Shown here: positions 1-10,664 of the stretch, piece by piece | Position numbering within the stretch: position 1 is the stretch's first letter | How the letters are laid out: every line of letters begins with the position of its first letter | NCBI GenBank assembly: GCA_022661535.1 | Contig: JAKULF010000004.1 | Coordinates: 4,960,001 to 5,024,000, forward strand | Source: Eutypa lata | Lineage: Eukaryota; Ascomycota; Sordariomycetes; Xylariales; Diatrypaceae | Reading direction: 5' to 3' | Length of the DNA: 64,000 nucleotides | Translations under genes and position numbers: made by a program | The notes under the pieces: model-generated | What the model saw: the letters and a program-made list of their open reading frames with translations, nothing else | What the model was told of the DNA's origin: nothing | Databases searched by the model: none

Positions 1-1146
1 TTGCCTGGAGGGGTAGTAGTTTTGAAATGAGGTCGGTCGCGCGGTTCTATAGACACTTACTTTAGGCGCCATGCTGGATGCTAAGCGTGATGCTACGAGG
101 GGCAGTGTAGCTCTTTGGAAACTTGACCGCACTGTTGAGAGCCTCGAGGTAATGAGGGCACTCTTTTGTATCGTCCGTAGGAGGCTCATTGTGGCTAAAA
201 TGAGGAGCGAGTTGGAGGAGCGGAGCTCGGTTAAGTAAGTAGCTGATGACTTGAGTAGAAGTAGCCGAATTGCCCCCTCCTTCTCCGAGGTCGTCAATTG
301 GCTTTCTATTATATCTACTAGGCCTGTCCAGCTCCTATAGAGTTCCTCTCTGGTTTGCGCCGGTCTTTCCTAATGCCGTATAGATGTTACCTTTGAGTGG
401 GCAGTGTACGGGAGCTAACTTTACTACCTGAGTTATGTAGAGATAAGTTGTCCATATGAGGTACCTATACGTTATGTAATGTGAATATACGCTATAATAA
501 TGACGTCGGAATTGCAAGACAGCCGATTTCTGGAGGGGTGATAACGGCCCACTCGGCTTGGTGCCGCCGGACCCTTGTTTATTGGGCTGATTCGGATGAG
601 AGACCTGAACAAATAGGGGATGCGTACAACAATTCCCTAAGAATTGAATCAGATACGTCGAGGACGAATCTGAAAGGCTCATAGGGGATCCTTAGCTTTC
701 TAGGATCTATGGAATATTTTGATGTTGTGTTTAGAGGAGGTAGAGGAGGTAGAGGAGGTACCTACTTAGCATCGGAAAAGAGTTGGCGGCCAGTCCGCTA
801 AAATCGTGACTGTGGGGTAACTGCGCCGGGATAGCTTCAAGCACTAGCTCTAGAGTCCTTAACCATCTCAACGATGTCCCTAGAAGGCAAGTCCATGCGA
901 AGTTTGGCTTCTCGGTTTTCCTAACCATAACAACTGAGTCAATGATTCTAACGCTTTTTCAAGACAACGGTATCTCGATATTAGCTCGTTAGTAATTTGT
1001 TCCAGTCACGTACTTCGTATCTTCTCCCATCGAAGCTGTCGTTGCCCTCAGTAAACGAGATTTCGAATTTCTTATCTGAGTATATCCTTAAAATCTGTAT
1101 ATATATGTTTTACTCCTATCCCCAATCAAATCATCTATCGTTATTG
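1..1146. other. Intergenic, no gene recognised
   Basis: No open frame here has family-like sequence or usable splice sites. The only local structure is a short purine-rich direct repeat (GGTAGAGGA units) at about 735-762. It may hold downstream sequence of the minus-strand gene that ends at 1147, or part of a gene lying outside the window. Confidence 0.5.
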
Positions 1147-2623
1147 TCACCTTGGCAACGTGGTCTCGGATAATCGTACTTCGTTACGGACATGAATGGC
1201 CCCAAGCGCAATCTCGGCGCTTATCGTACTATGCGAGTCGGTTCCCACGACTGTAGTCTCTCTGTCCGCGCAGTATCCCTTGGGCCATAACCTCACAGGA
1301 AGACGATCAGCAGCTTCGATATCTTTGAGCCGCTCGAACCCGGATCCGTCCATCCCCTGTCCCTTCGAGAAGCGAGACTTGGACCCGCGTCCGCCGATGG
1401 TAGTGATGCCGCTGGATTCGTTCATCCTCGCTGATTTCTTGGTCGAATACTTCGTCAAGACACTTCCGAATATGGCGCTGACCAGGGGTCGTAAAGTCGG
1501 CAAACAAGCGCATAATACCCCTACAGCAGGTTCTGCAACTGTCCATAGCCATGAGTCTTTGACCACGACTATCCGCAAGTTAGCATGTGTTTGGTATTGG
1601 TTGCACTATATTCCCATCATTACGCACTGGTATAATCGGCTTCCCAACCTGCGTTTTCCATATCGACCAAGGCCTTTAATCGGAAGCAGCTAGCAACAAC
1701 GACACTAGACATTGTCAGCGCTCATCCAGTAGCATTCCATTGACGTCTGTACTCACAGTCCTCCTAGTAGGAATATGCCTGTAACGGCAGCTTTTTGTAG
1801 CGTCTTCAGGTTCAGTTTGCTCACTTGGTAGACAGGAAGTGACAGGATGGCGGCGTCCGTTATGATATTCGGTACCGCATTCCCGATCAAAAAGGAGCAT
1901 GTGTCAATGCAAGTGCCCTCTGTCATCCCAGGTGTCCATGTCCTTCGAATAGGTCTACATTGAGCAGCAGACACGATCACAACAACCATCCACCATGCAA
2001 ATACGACCCCGCCGAGGATGTGACAGGATGTTTTCATGAACCGTGTCGGGAAAATGCGCCAGTAAAGTGCGAGGATCGATGCTTTCACCAATGCAATGAC
2101 TGTTCCGTAGGCGAACTGGGAGATGTAGAAGAACTACGCGAATCCATAAGTATACTCCGGGATCACCATCGCAGTCATGAACAATCTCGCTTACCTTCAA
2201 CCCCCTTGAGAAAGAGTCTGCGTCGACAATAAGATTAACGAGTAGATGCTTCCCAACCCCGCCCCGTACCACAGCTATATAATGTCAGCAGCTTCTTAAG
2301 TGGTGGCCAATACCAGAACAGGACAGACAAAGCCTTACCTAGCACCCCGCATGCCGTGAGGGCCCAAAGAAAGGGCTATATTCAGTGTTAATTGGAGATC
2401 TGTCTGAGAGTGAAATGCGAAGTAGACCTACCAAAGCCGCAAAAATGAGCCAGTCGTCGAGTCTAAGTTCTGCGCCTCTTTCCCTTCTCGCCCAGACACG
2501 CAACCCCACGGCACATGTTGCCATCGCAGCCATAACAGCCATCCAGCTGTAAATCACCCTGCCCTGATTGAAACCCACATAGTCCGGCGAGAGGTCCTCG
2601 AGATGCGGCAGTGGCTCAGCCAT
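1147..2623 (-). CDS. Fungal rhodopsin-domain (PTH11/SAT20-like) integral membrane protein
   Basis: Predicted seven-helix plasma-membrane protein of the large fungal rhodopsin-domain family; the ligand or role of most members is unknown. I place six exons: 2623-2432, 2375-2339, 2274-2195, 2133-1757, 1704-1628 and 1568-1147. They sum to 1185 nt (394 aa). The joints restore family signatures: DDWLIFAAL joins PFLWALTACGVL, then VVRGGVGKH (the conserved G-x-G-K-H loop), FFYISQFAYGTVIALVKASILALYWRIF, and near the end DSWLWTVAEP and CACLPTLRPL. The C-terminal 100 residues are hydrophilic and Ser/Lys-rich, probably cytosolic. All introns are 56-77 bp except where a weaker donor was chosen. No neighbour explains its job. 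Family assignment is firm; function is unknown. Some proteins of this type are called G-protein-coupled receptor-like, which I cannot test here. Confidence 0.87.
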
Positions 2624-4080
2624 CGTGAAAAGTTCGTTATCTTGAACACCGTCGAGGCCCGATTACCAAAGAGCCGCCTCGAGGCAACAAGAAGGTTAGG
2701 TAATGATGGAAATTTCGAAAGAAGCTCCTCATCCCAAAGAACTTTTGTTGATCTTTACCTGTGGCAACTACGCCCGGCCAATAGGCAAGGCCGTTTGTTA
2801 CAAAGCAGCTGACAGCGCCGTGATAGGAAGGGCTCGGGGCTGAAGGGTGCATCCAATATATGGGATATGCATGCCGTGGAGGCTAGAAAGGAATAGACTC
2901 ATGCAGCTGCCTCTGTAGGGACCTATAAGGTGACGACCTGTGCCAAAGTGCAAGCGATCGAACCATTCCAAATTGCGTCGCATTCCCCCTCCATTACCAG
3001 AAAACCCCAGTCTTACAGCACATCACAGTCATCCGCCAATGGCGGCCGCAGAAACTAACCTGTTTCGAGCCGCACCAGCTTCTAATCTTAGAATGCTACT
3101 CGGTGCCGGGCTCGTCGTTTTTTGGTCACTGATAAACATCTTTGCCTCGTCCGGCCACGTGTGGAGCGGACTCGGCATGCGCTTTCAATCTAGTCTTCCA
3201 CAGCTCGCCAAGGCTGACAAGCGGAGGCCTAACCCCCTGGTTCTTCCAATCGAAGTCTATAGAGCCGTAGCTCGAGCGGAGCCCGCATAGTTCGGGTCTC
3301 AGTAAGATTACTACGCATACCTTTTTTATAAACCTGATGACAAGGGCCCAGTCACGCATTCGGCAGGACTATAAAGCAGCACCGGAGTGTGACGCCAGCT
3401 AGGGGGTTTTCTTATGGCGCACATACATGGTGTGTGCCATCGACGAATTGCCAATCAACCGTACCGGCTACGGGGCCCGGAACACGGAATATCGCGTTGT
3501 CTATCTCGATCGCTGATGCCTACCTGAGTTAGCATCTCATCTGTTTCTTGTTTCATCGTCTCCCAAACTTAGTAAGCTACAATAGACTATAGAGATAGAA
3601 GAACGAACGATACAGTGAACATAGAAGAGCCAAGACAAGGCCGCGCATTTCACGATATTGCTTCGAGCCACGTGAGAATCATTCATCTAGATATTTAGAA
3701 GCCCGCAGCGTTTCCTCTCGGGTCGTGCCGTTGTAGCGGCGATCATTGCATTTTCGCATTTTGTGTCGACTATCGTGCTACCCGACGGCCGCAAAAAGGT
3801 CATCGTTGATACTAATAGTCCTTTTGTAGAAGAAATAGTGCGTCCACTATACAGGATTTGGAAGGATCAAGCCGGTCTACTAGCCCAGCCCTTTTGCTTG
3901 CTGTATGCACCCGCGCGATGTTTATCAGGTCTTCTCCTTCCGTGAAGAGAAGTGTTGCTACCAAACAAGTTAGTATACTTGTCAGCTCTGACACAATATT
4001 CCCTTTTGTCGAATAGACGCGAAGAGCGGTGTGGATTAACGTCGCGCAATGATGCCCGAATTCGAATTTATCTCTCTCTA
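2624..4080. other. Intergenic between rhodopsin-domain gene and Zn2Cys6 gene
   Basis: About 1.45 kb with only short frames lacking family resemblance. It holds the promoter of the minus-strand gene starting at 2623 and the 3' flank of the Zn2Cys6 gene. I see no RNA gene or repeat. Confidence 0.5.
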
Positions 4081-6006
4081 TCATCTACTTGTATACGGAT
4101 ATGGCTGGACGTGGGATTTTGGCCATTGAAGCCAGGCTAGATACTGCGACTGGTTGGATAAGTGACGCTCGACGTCTTCCAGCAGCGGTCGCGACCACCC
4201 CCTCGTGAGCCAATGGATCTTCTCCGGGACCTTCATGAACACGGAAAAGTAGGCCAACAGGACGAGCGCGCACGGGTTCAGCGATTGGATGTCGTCCAAA
4301 ACGGTCTCGTGCAGGAAGCAAGGCCAGAACATCAACAGGCTGGCTTCGGCCAAGATGCCGGCGTTGCCGATCAGCCGCGCGGACAACCGGAGGCCGTCGA
4401 CGGCGTAGTCGTAGTGCTGCACTTTGTCCCGGGGCGCTTCGGCCTGGAAGAAGGACCGCAGGCTGTGCAGGGCCGAGAAGGTGTCCTCCGGGAGCGGGGA
4501 GTGCTCGAGGGACGGGGCGCTGTTCGAACGCATTAAGTCAAAACATCCACGGTGCTGTTGCTGTTGTTGTTGTTGTTGTTGGGTCGACTGGGGCTGGGAT
4601 TGGGATTGGGATTGGGACATGGCTTCGCCGACGACGTACCTCCGATCATCGCCGTCATAGGACGCGACGCTCAGCACAATCGGGCCGAACTCCGTCGTGC
4701 GCAACGTATCCATGAACGGCTTCATGATGAAGTGGAGCCCCCTCACCACCGAGAACAGCTCCATCACGGCGCGCACGGGCGTCCCCAGCCGCTGCCGCTG
4801 CTGCTGCAAGCGGTGCGAAGTCATCTCCTCCTCCTCCGGCTCCTCCTGCGCCTGTCCATCCGCCCCTTCTAGATCAGACGGCGACAACGACGACGACCGC
4901 TGCTGCTGCTGCTGCTGCTGCTGCTGTACCCCAGGTGGTAGCGCGTACACGTACAGAATCACGAGCACGGCGAAGCAGAACACCGGGCGCCAGTTATCGG
5001 CCGTGACGTGCGCCACGGCGCTCCGGAACCCCTGAAGTCCCGTCGCTTGATGATGCGCCGCCAGGTCCGCGTACGCCCGTCGCCGCGACGCGTTCGCCGG
5101 CAGGAGGAACGCCCGGTGCAGCGCCGCGGCGGCCAGGACTCCGTCTCGCACGAACCCGTGCTGGTAGCCTTCGCGCGGTACGACTGCTCGCCAGACTTGT
5201 CGCACGTCCTGTAGAGACAGAGAGAGGAAACACGTTTGGGGTTAGCTAGTGCTTCCTTCACGGATGCCGTTTTGAAATAATGAAATTGGGTGAGATGCAA
5301 ATATATGTGATGGTTCTTTCGAGAGTCCCTTTCTTTTCTTTCCCCGAAATATTTTCCTCCTGAGTAGGTAGGTAGGTAATTTTGGACTTTGGAACTACAT
5401 GTAGGTAGGTAGCTAACGGAGAAGAAAATAGCCTGCGGGAAGTTGCCCCTCGCTTGCTTACCTCTCGCAGTGATAGCGTGTCCACCGTCACAGTGCAGAA
5501 GTGGTGAACCAGTTCAAACTCAGCCCCGTTCTGGGCGAGGCTACCGGGCGGCAGCGGCAGGGCCGGGGACGGGTAGTAGTCCACCCCCGGCCCTCCACCC
5601 CCGGCCGCTAGGACGTTGAGGTACGCGTACTTAGACGCCGGGGAGCTATGAGGCGAGTAAACGACACTGTTATCTAGCCCATTGTGAGGTAGAGAGGAAG
5701 TTGTGGCGGGAGAGGCGGGTAGTCCCGCCTCTGCTGCTACCGCTACCGCTGCTGAATGGTACAGAAGTCCAAGGCTGCAGGTGGTGCCATGCCGTCTGCA
5801 GTTGAAACAGGATGGGTATACTTCGTCGCACTGGCAATCTTACTAAGCGGTGATCAATCTAACTTTGGGGGCGGTAAGAGGTATTATACATATTCCTTAT
5901 CTATGTATGCAGGTTTTCAGACCCCAAGTAGACGTACCTTGATTTTCCTTCGTTTACAGTTCGTACAGCCGTTTCTGGACTTAGTATGAGTTCGTCTTGT
6001 AGACAT
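4081..6006 (-). CDS. Zn2Cys6 (C6) fungal transcription factor, Upc2-like type
   Basis: Nuclear DNA-binding regulator. Exons 6006-5938, 5830-5462 and 5208-4081 sum to 1566 nt (521 aa). The first intron splits the zinc cluster: exon 1 gives GCTNCKRRKIK and exon 2 gives CDEVYPSCFNCRRHGTTC, so the six cysteines are C14, C17, C24, C31, C34 and C41, with the usual C-x2-C-x6-C halves. Exon 2 continues into FELVHHFCTVTVDTLSLRE; exon 3 opens with DVRQVWRAVVPREGYQHGFV and an Ala-rich helix (LAAAALHRAF), typical of the Upc2/SUT-type fungal regulatory domain. Two poly-Gln tracts and a Ser-Gln hexanucleotide repeat sit in the regulatory half. Three copies of CGAGTAYTCG lie within 360 bp upstream, and two more lie upstream of the RTA1 gene, suggesting autoregulation and a neighbouring target (inference). 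The Upc2 comparison rests on pattern only; sterol control is not shown. Confidence 0.87.
4556..4618 (-). repeat. CAA/CAG and CAATCC microsatellites coding poly-Gln and Ser-Gln
   Basis: On the coding (minus) strand a run of CAA/CAG codons gives nine or more Gln. Next to it an imperfect CAATCC hexamer repeat gives alternating Ser-Gln. Both keep the reading frame, so length changes would add or remove residues without a frameshift. They lie in the regulatory half of the Zn2Cys6 protein. Confidence 0.8.
4901..4926 (-). repeat. CAG trinucleotide repeat coding poly-Gln
   Basis: About nine CAG codons in a row (plus strand CTG) follow LPPGV in the Zn2Cys6 protein. Nearly pure CAG suggests recent slippage, so the length may differ between strains. 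Confidence 0.85.
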
Positions 6007-6112
6007 AATAATATAGTAATATACGTCAGTTCAAGCTCCCTTTCTTGCTCTCGAATAACGCTAGGGAAAAGGCTCGATCGATCTATGCTCTCGCGGGTGG
6101 AAACGAATGAAA

Positions 6113-6157
6113 GCGAGTATTCGTAGACAGACGATGGTGAAGAATCCGAGTACTCGG
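6113..6157. promoter_or_regulatory. CGAGTAYTCG motif pair upstream of the Zn2Cys6 gene
   Basis: GCGAGTATTCG lies at 6113-6123 and the perfect 12-bp palindrome CCGAGTACTCGG at 6146-6157. They sit 107 and 140 bp upstream of the start codon at 6006. The two cores differ by one C/T transition. The palindrome contains CCG-N6-CGG, and spaced CGG/CCG triplets are the usual kind of half-site for Zn2Cys6 dimers. That it is bound by this factor is inference. Confidence 0.5.
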
Positions 6158-6344
6158 CAAAGGCGAAGGCAAAGACTACTGTGTAACTCGCGTGGCGCCT
6201 TAGTGAGAGATGAGAAGCAAACGCCAATACAATAGCTAGCAACGAATCTATGTCGATTGCTCACAAGTTTTGACTTAGCTTCATTTATTTGTAACGTATC
6301 TATTTGGCTGATGCCTAATTGTTATCAGAGCTTTACGACTTGAT

Positions 6345-6358
6345 CCGAATACTCGCAT
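6345..6358 (-). promoter_or_regulatory. CGAGTAYTCG motif, reverse copy, upstream of Zn2Cys6 gene
   Basis: Reverse complement of ATGCGAGTATTCGG, 339 bp upstream of the start at 6006. The same 14-mer occurs again at 8319-8332, upstream of the RTA1 gene. A shared 14-mer is not expected by chance in 64 kb. Confidence 0.5.
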
Positions 6359-6792
6359 CTGTACGTACGCTCGCTTGGGCTAAAAATAAAACACGAGGAA
6401 TCATATCATATGGGGACTAGCTCCGACAAGGGGCTTGCTTATACAGGTCGCTTCTCATCTCCAGGATCGCCAGTAAGTAAGACCCTGGTAAAAGTAATTA
6501 ACTCACAAGCTGTCATTGGTAGATATGAAGGCTTAATCATGGAAATATATAGGTGAATTAGTAATTATTAAGTTGATCCCATTGAGCCTCAACAACCGCA
6601 GGGTGGAAATTATTCTATGTATTTACAAAACACGATATGACGTAGGAAATGAGTAACCCATCTACCTACAAGACATGCTTGTTCAAGATGCCGATTCACT
6701 TATCCGAGGCGGCCCGTACTCAGCAGCCAATCCGGGTCTCGGGACGACAGACTTCCCACCGTGCTACCGTGACGCATCTTCGAAGCGCCTCC

Positions 6793-7837
6793 TCATGCCC
6801 CAAGCTTAACCAGCTCCAACCCATTCTTCGCGGGCTCTCCGCCGCGGAGCAGGATCCCGATCTCGCTGGGGTGGAACCAGTTCATCCAGGTCAGGGCGCC
6901 CAACATCAGCAGGCCGTCGAAGACGAAGACGAACGCCTCGGTCGTCATCAGGTACCCGTCGTTGCCCTGGATGTACTCGATGACGCGGAACACGCTCCGA
7001 ACCCAGATCAGCGCGCTCGTTACGTACAAGGTGGTGAGGTAGCTCCTCCACCGAACTAGGGGGTATCGCGCTTGGCTGGTCGGTCGTCGGGACATGCGTC
7101 GGTGGAAGATGGCGCTGACGGCGACGAAGAAGCCGAAAAAGGCGAGCTGGACGAACAGGCCGCCCGTGATGGTGTTTTCTCCGATGTCGAGGAGGCTTTC
7201 TCCAATGGACATCAGGCCGCCACCTTAAATGGATGATAAATACGTTAGTGGGGCAACTTCATAGTCTGTACTAGTGTTGTAATATGCATCTTTATATCTG
7301 GGCTGTGTAAGAAAAAAAAGGGGGTTCTTACCAGAAGCCTGTAACAACAAGGAAACGGCGTCTCCAGAAACGAAAATCTTGGTGAGCCACCTCCGCTTGA
7401 TCAATGAATACCGCTCCCCATCCGTCAAGACGATGATGCGCCCAAGAATCATGTAGATCGAAGCAGCCATAAAGGTAGGCGCAACCAGAATCAGAATGTT
7501 CTGGGTAATGAATGGTCCCAGGGTCCAACAGCCAGGCTCCTCGCTTGCGCTCACTATTCGACCGGCATACCCAATAGTTTCGCCTATCGTAAACCATTCT
7601 CGTTAGTATGGCAGACAATTCAGGAAGTTGCTAACAAGTTTACGTGTCTCGACACGTACACAAAGCACCTATCACCAGTGCTGTAAGATACCAGGTTCTA
7701 GTCCGGACCATCTGGACTATGTGCAAGGCAGTTGTGATTGCAAATAGGATGCAGAAGACCACAGCTCCTCCCTTGTTAGGTTCGAATCTGTAGAACGACC
7801 ACGGTGCATCTTTGTAATTTGGGTTGCAGCCGTCCAT
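6793..7837 (-). CDS. RTA1-like (lipid-translocating exporter family) membrane protein
   Basis: Seven-helix membrane protein of the RTA1/RSB1 family, whose yeast members affect resistance to sterol-like drugs and sphingoid-base release. Exons 7837-7660, 7583-7332 and 7223-6793 sum to 861 nt (286 aa). The start is the ATG at 7837 (MDGCNPNYKDAPWSFYRFEP); the upstream in-frame codon is TTG. The joints give the canonical ETIGYAGR after helix 2 and QASGGGLMS in the middle, both diagnostic for RTA1. WSFYRFEPN and ALHIVQMVRTRTWYL also match the family. It lies 786 bp upstream of the minus-strand Zn2Cys6 gene, and its own promoter carries two copies of the motif found in the promoter of that gene, so co-regulation is likely (inference). 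The transported lipid cannot be told from sequence. Confidence 0.9.
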
Positions 7838-10664
7838 GGCCAACTATTTTTCCGTTGTCACCTTGCGTATGTATTTTCTTTGCAACTCTTTGGATAGAAT
7901 AAACCGTGGAAGAACCAATTTCGGAACAGTATACTGCGGGATAAAGGGATAGAGGGTGAAGAAGGCAATAGCCAACCTGGAGTTCTTTCGGCGTGGCGTA
8001 GGGTGCTATAATCAACAAGAAATCATAAATGAAAATCCCCTCCTTCGCCGAGGGCAGCGTGTCCTTTTTAAAGAACTACCAACGGTTTCAATTGACAATG
8101 GAACTTGTCCAAGTTCCTATATTTGTTGTAGCCTGCTATGCGAGTATTCGTTCCTGGGCACAACATGCCCCTGTCAGGGATTATTTTCGGGCGCGTGGTA
8201 AGGAGAGCAAATATTCTGAGAACCAAATACAAGCATGTATTCGGCCCAATCATTAGACCCAAACACCACTCAGCTTCCAAGGCGGGTTCACGTCTTCGGT
8301 CGCTATCGGGGTGGGGCTATGCGAGTATTCGGGTTTGGCAACGTGGGCATACGGGACTGCGGCCGGCGCAGCAGAAGTCAATATCCTAAAACGGTACATG
8401 TCACTCTCATCTCTGGAGGAGCCGATGATTAGTCACGTTAATATGCTATAAACCTGGTGTAATTAATGTAATACAGATAATGCCCTTTGCATTACTTACT
8501 AGACACATGTTTAAAAGCCAAATTTACATCTCTTACCCTAGCGCAAAGCCTGACTATCTAACAGAAGGGGCATTGGTTGATATGAACAGTTCTTTGTTCG
8601 AGTTCTCATTCTAGCCAGTAACCATAACATACAGTTTTAAACATCATTACCCTTCGGTGGTAGGTTATGAATCATTATTACGAAATTTTCCTAAACTCCT
8701 TTTAACATTATACACACAACAACATGGAAACATTTCAACCATATTTTCCAGGAAACAACAGCCTATGAAGAAGACGTCTTTGAGCTTCTTATTTCTCTAG
8801 CAGGACCAACCTAGTCTTTCGGAAAATAGCGTCGTGCAAAACTTGAGACGCGAAATAGAGGTCTTAATGGGGCCGTTACGTAGGCAGTAGGCTAGTCATC
8901 ACGGGATAGGGGATCGGGAGTGATTCTGGGTCTCAGATGAAGAACCAGTTTAAGGTCAAGCCTGAAATAAAGCCCATTTACTCTACACCACTAGTTGTTC
9001 GATCCTCTACTACGAAATACACCCATGATATATTAATTGCCTCACTATTGTCTCATCATTGAATGCTACTATTGCTTGACTTATGCCAGAATGGTATCCT
9101 TTGGCAGGCTAGCCGTAGAGTCATTCCACGTAAGCCGACTTCTCACTTGTTTGGCTTTGAGTGCAAGCAGGTAGCATGCTGATATATTTCTAGCTGCAGC
9201 ACAAGGCGTCCAATCAAGGCGAAGTCCCTCCTTTCCCAAAGGAATCATGCGCCTAGGTGGTGCAATACTGGTCTAGTATTTCCCTCTAAAAGAGTCTATG
9301 GGCCGTCATCCAACTGGCCGGTCAACTCCTAATGCTTCCTCGTGCTGAGGAATCGCCCCCATTCCTGGATCGGGTCACTGATGGCTAATAAAATGGCCTT
9401 AAACCCCCTTTCGATGTTTTAGGTCTGTCAGGTTAATGATCCTCTCGATCGAAGTATAAGCTATCCTATCAGTTTTACTATATACATTGTTTCACCGACA
9501 CCATAGGCTATAATTTGATAGATGGACAGTGATTTAATGGGTAGGATAAGGCTTGAACAGTATTTATGCATAACGGCATGTAAAATGTCTGGTAATAATG
9601 GAAAGTTTCGTTTGCGTTGAACCAGCTATTAGCTTTCCGACAGAATTTCTCTTATATCTAGAAAATCGCTATCTCTTGACACTCAACTTCAACGGTGATT
9701 GTACTTTCTGTATTGCAGTCATATAATCTCTGAGCATATAAGGAGACGGATCTCTACAGGTATTCTAAGGTGATCTAGGTTCTTGAATTCATTATAGCAT
9801 CAACACCCTAGCAATAATATTAACCAATCGACTGTTATATATCGATAATCAAGGGTTTCTACGATGGTGTAAATTCGAAACAAATGGCGCTTCATCGATA
9901 GTCTTCAATTGTCATTATCTCTGGAAAGTATGATTGACGCCTTATAGGTGCATTGAAACTATTAAGTGGTTGCTTAGATAATTTTGGAAATGTTGTATTC
10001 AACTTGGGGAATATATAACGGCAATTCTACTTACCGGACAAATGAGGGTCGATAGATATAGGCCAGGACGGTTACAGTAAGTGGCTTTGAAACGCCTAGA
10101 GGTGGTAGCGGGTGCCATCCCACCGCAACTGTAGACAGGTCTAGAGCCTCGTCTACGATTCATCCTACCCACTACATCTCAAGACAATATAGTCAACCGC
10201 TCCTCAATGGATTTATATGTGCTAGCTTTCATATCAATGTCAAACAGAGCAACATATACTACTAAACTTAAGGCATGAGGACGTTCCAGCACGATGTAAC
10301 CCTAGGGCTTTGCTACTACCATACCGCATTTGCTCGTTTAGTAGACGCTTACATAGAATCCCAAGCTGAATCCAAAACACGATCTGATACTATTTCAACA
10401 TGCCAATACTACCATGCCCCCAAAGGGCTTTTACGCCATTCAGTGAGGAGAAGGGAGGCCATAGAGGAGTGGGAATGTCTACTGTGTATAATATAGATGT
10501 GACTATGAACACGGCGACTTATAAAAGCAAGGAGCGTAGCTCTATCGTTTCTCTAGATAATATGTAGCGCCCTGTCATATCTGACTGCATCTTGATTAGT
10601 TTCAAGCGAGTAAAAGAAAAGGCGTCAGATAAGGTCATCGATTACGGTGGCGCTTATTAGAACT
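7838..10664. other. Long intergenic region with AT-rich block
   Basis: No supported gene over 2.8 kb. From about 8430 to 10260 the sequence is visibly richer in A/T and TA steps than its flanks and stop codons are dense in all frames. This would fit an old repeat-induced-point-mutation relic or plain spacer DNA. I could not find terminal repeats, a reverse transcriptase or a transposase in it. Confidence 0.45.
8138..8332 (+). promoter_or_regulatory. Two CGAGTAYTCG motifs upstream of the RTA1 gene
   Basis: ATGCGAGTATTCG occurs at 8138-8150 and again, with one more matching base, at 8319-8332. They lie about 300 and 480 bp upstream of the RTA1 start at 7837. Both are preceded by CTATGCGAGTATTCG, so the copies share 15 bases and could also be an old local duplication. 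See the findings for the shared-regulon idea. Confidence 0.5.

Larger units (their letters stand above)
6007..6792. other. Intergenic: promoter of Zn2Cys6 gene and 3' flank of RTA1 gene
   Basis: A 786-bp gap between two minus-strand genes. Apart from the three CGAGTAYTCG copies I see no coding frame or RNA gene. Confidence 0.6.

Noticed and set aside
2940..2965. Reverse-strand GGTTCGATC resembling a tRNA B box
   Set aside because: No matching acceptor stem, A box or anticodon arm at the right distance; the same holds for GGTTCGAATC near 7780, which lies in the RTA1 coding exon.
4552..5035. Plus-strand frames with poly-Cys and poly-Leu
   Set aside because: These are antisense readings of the CAG/CAA repeats in the Zn2Cys6 gene.
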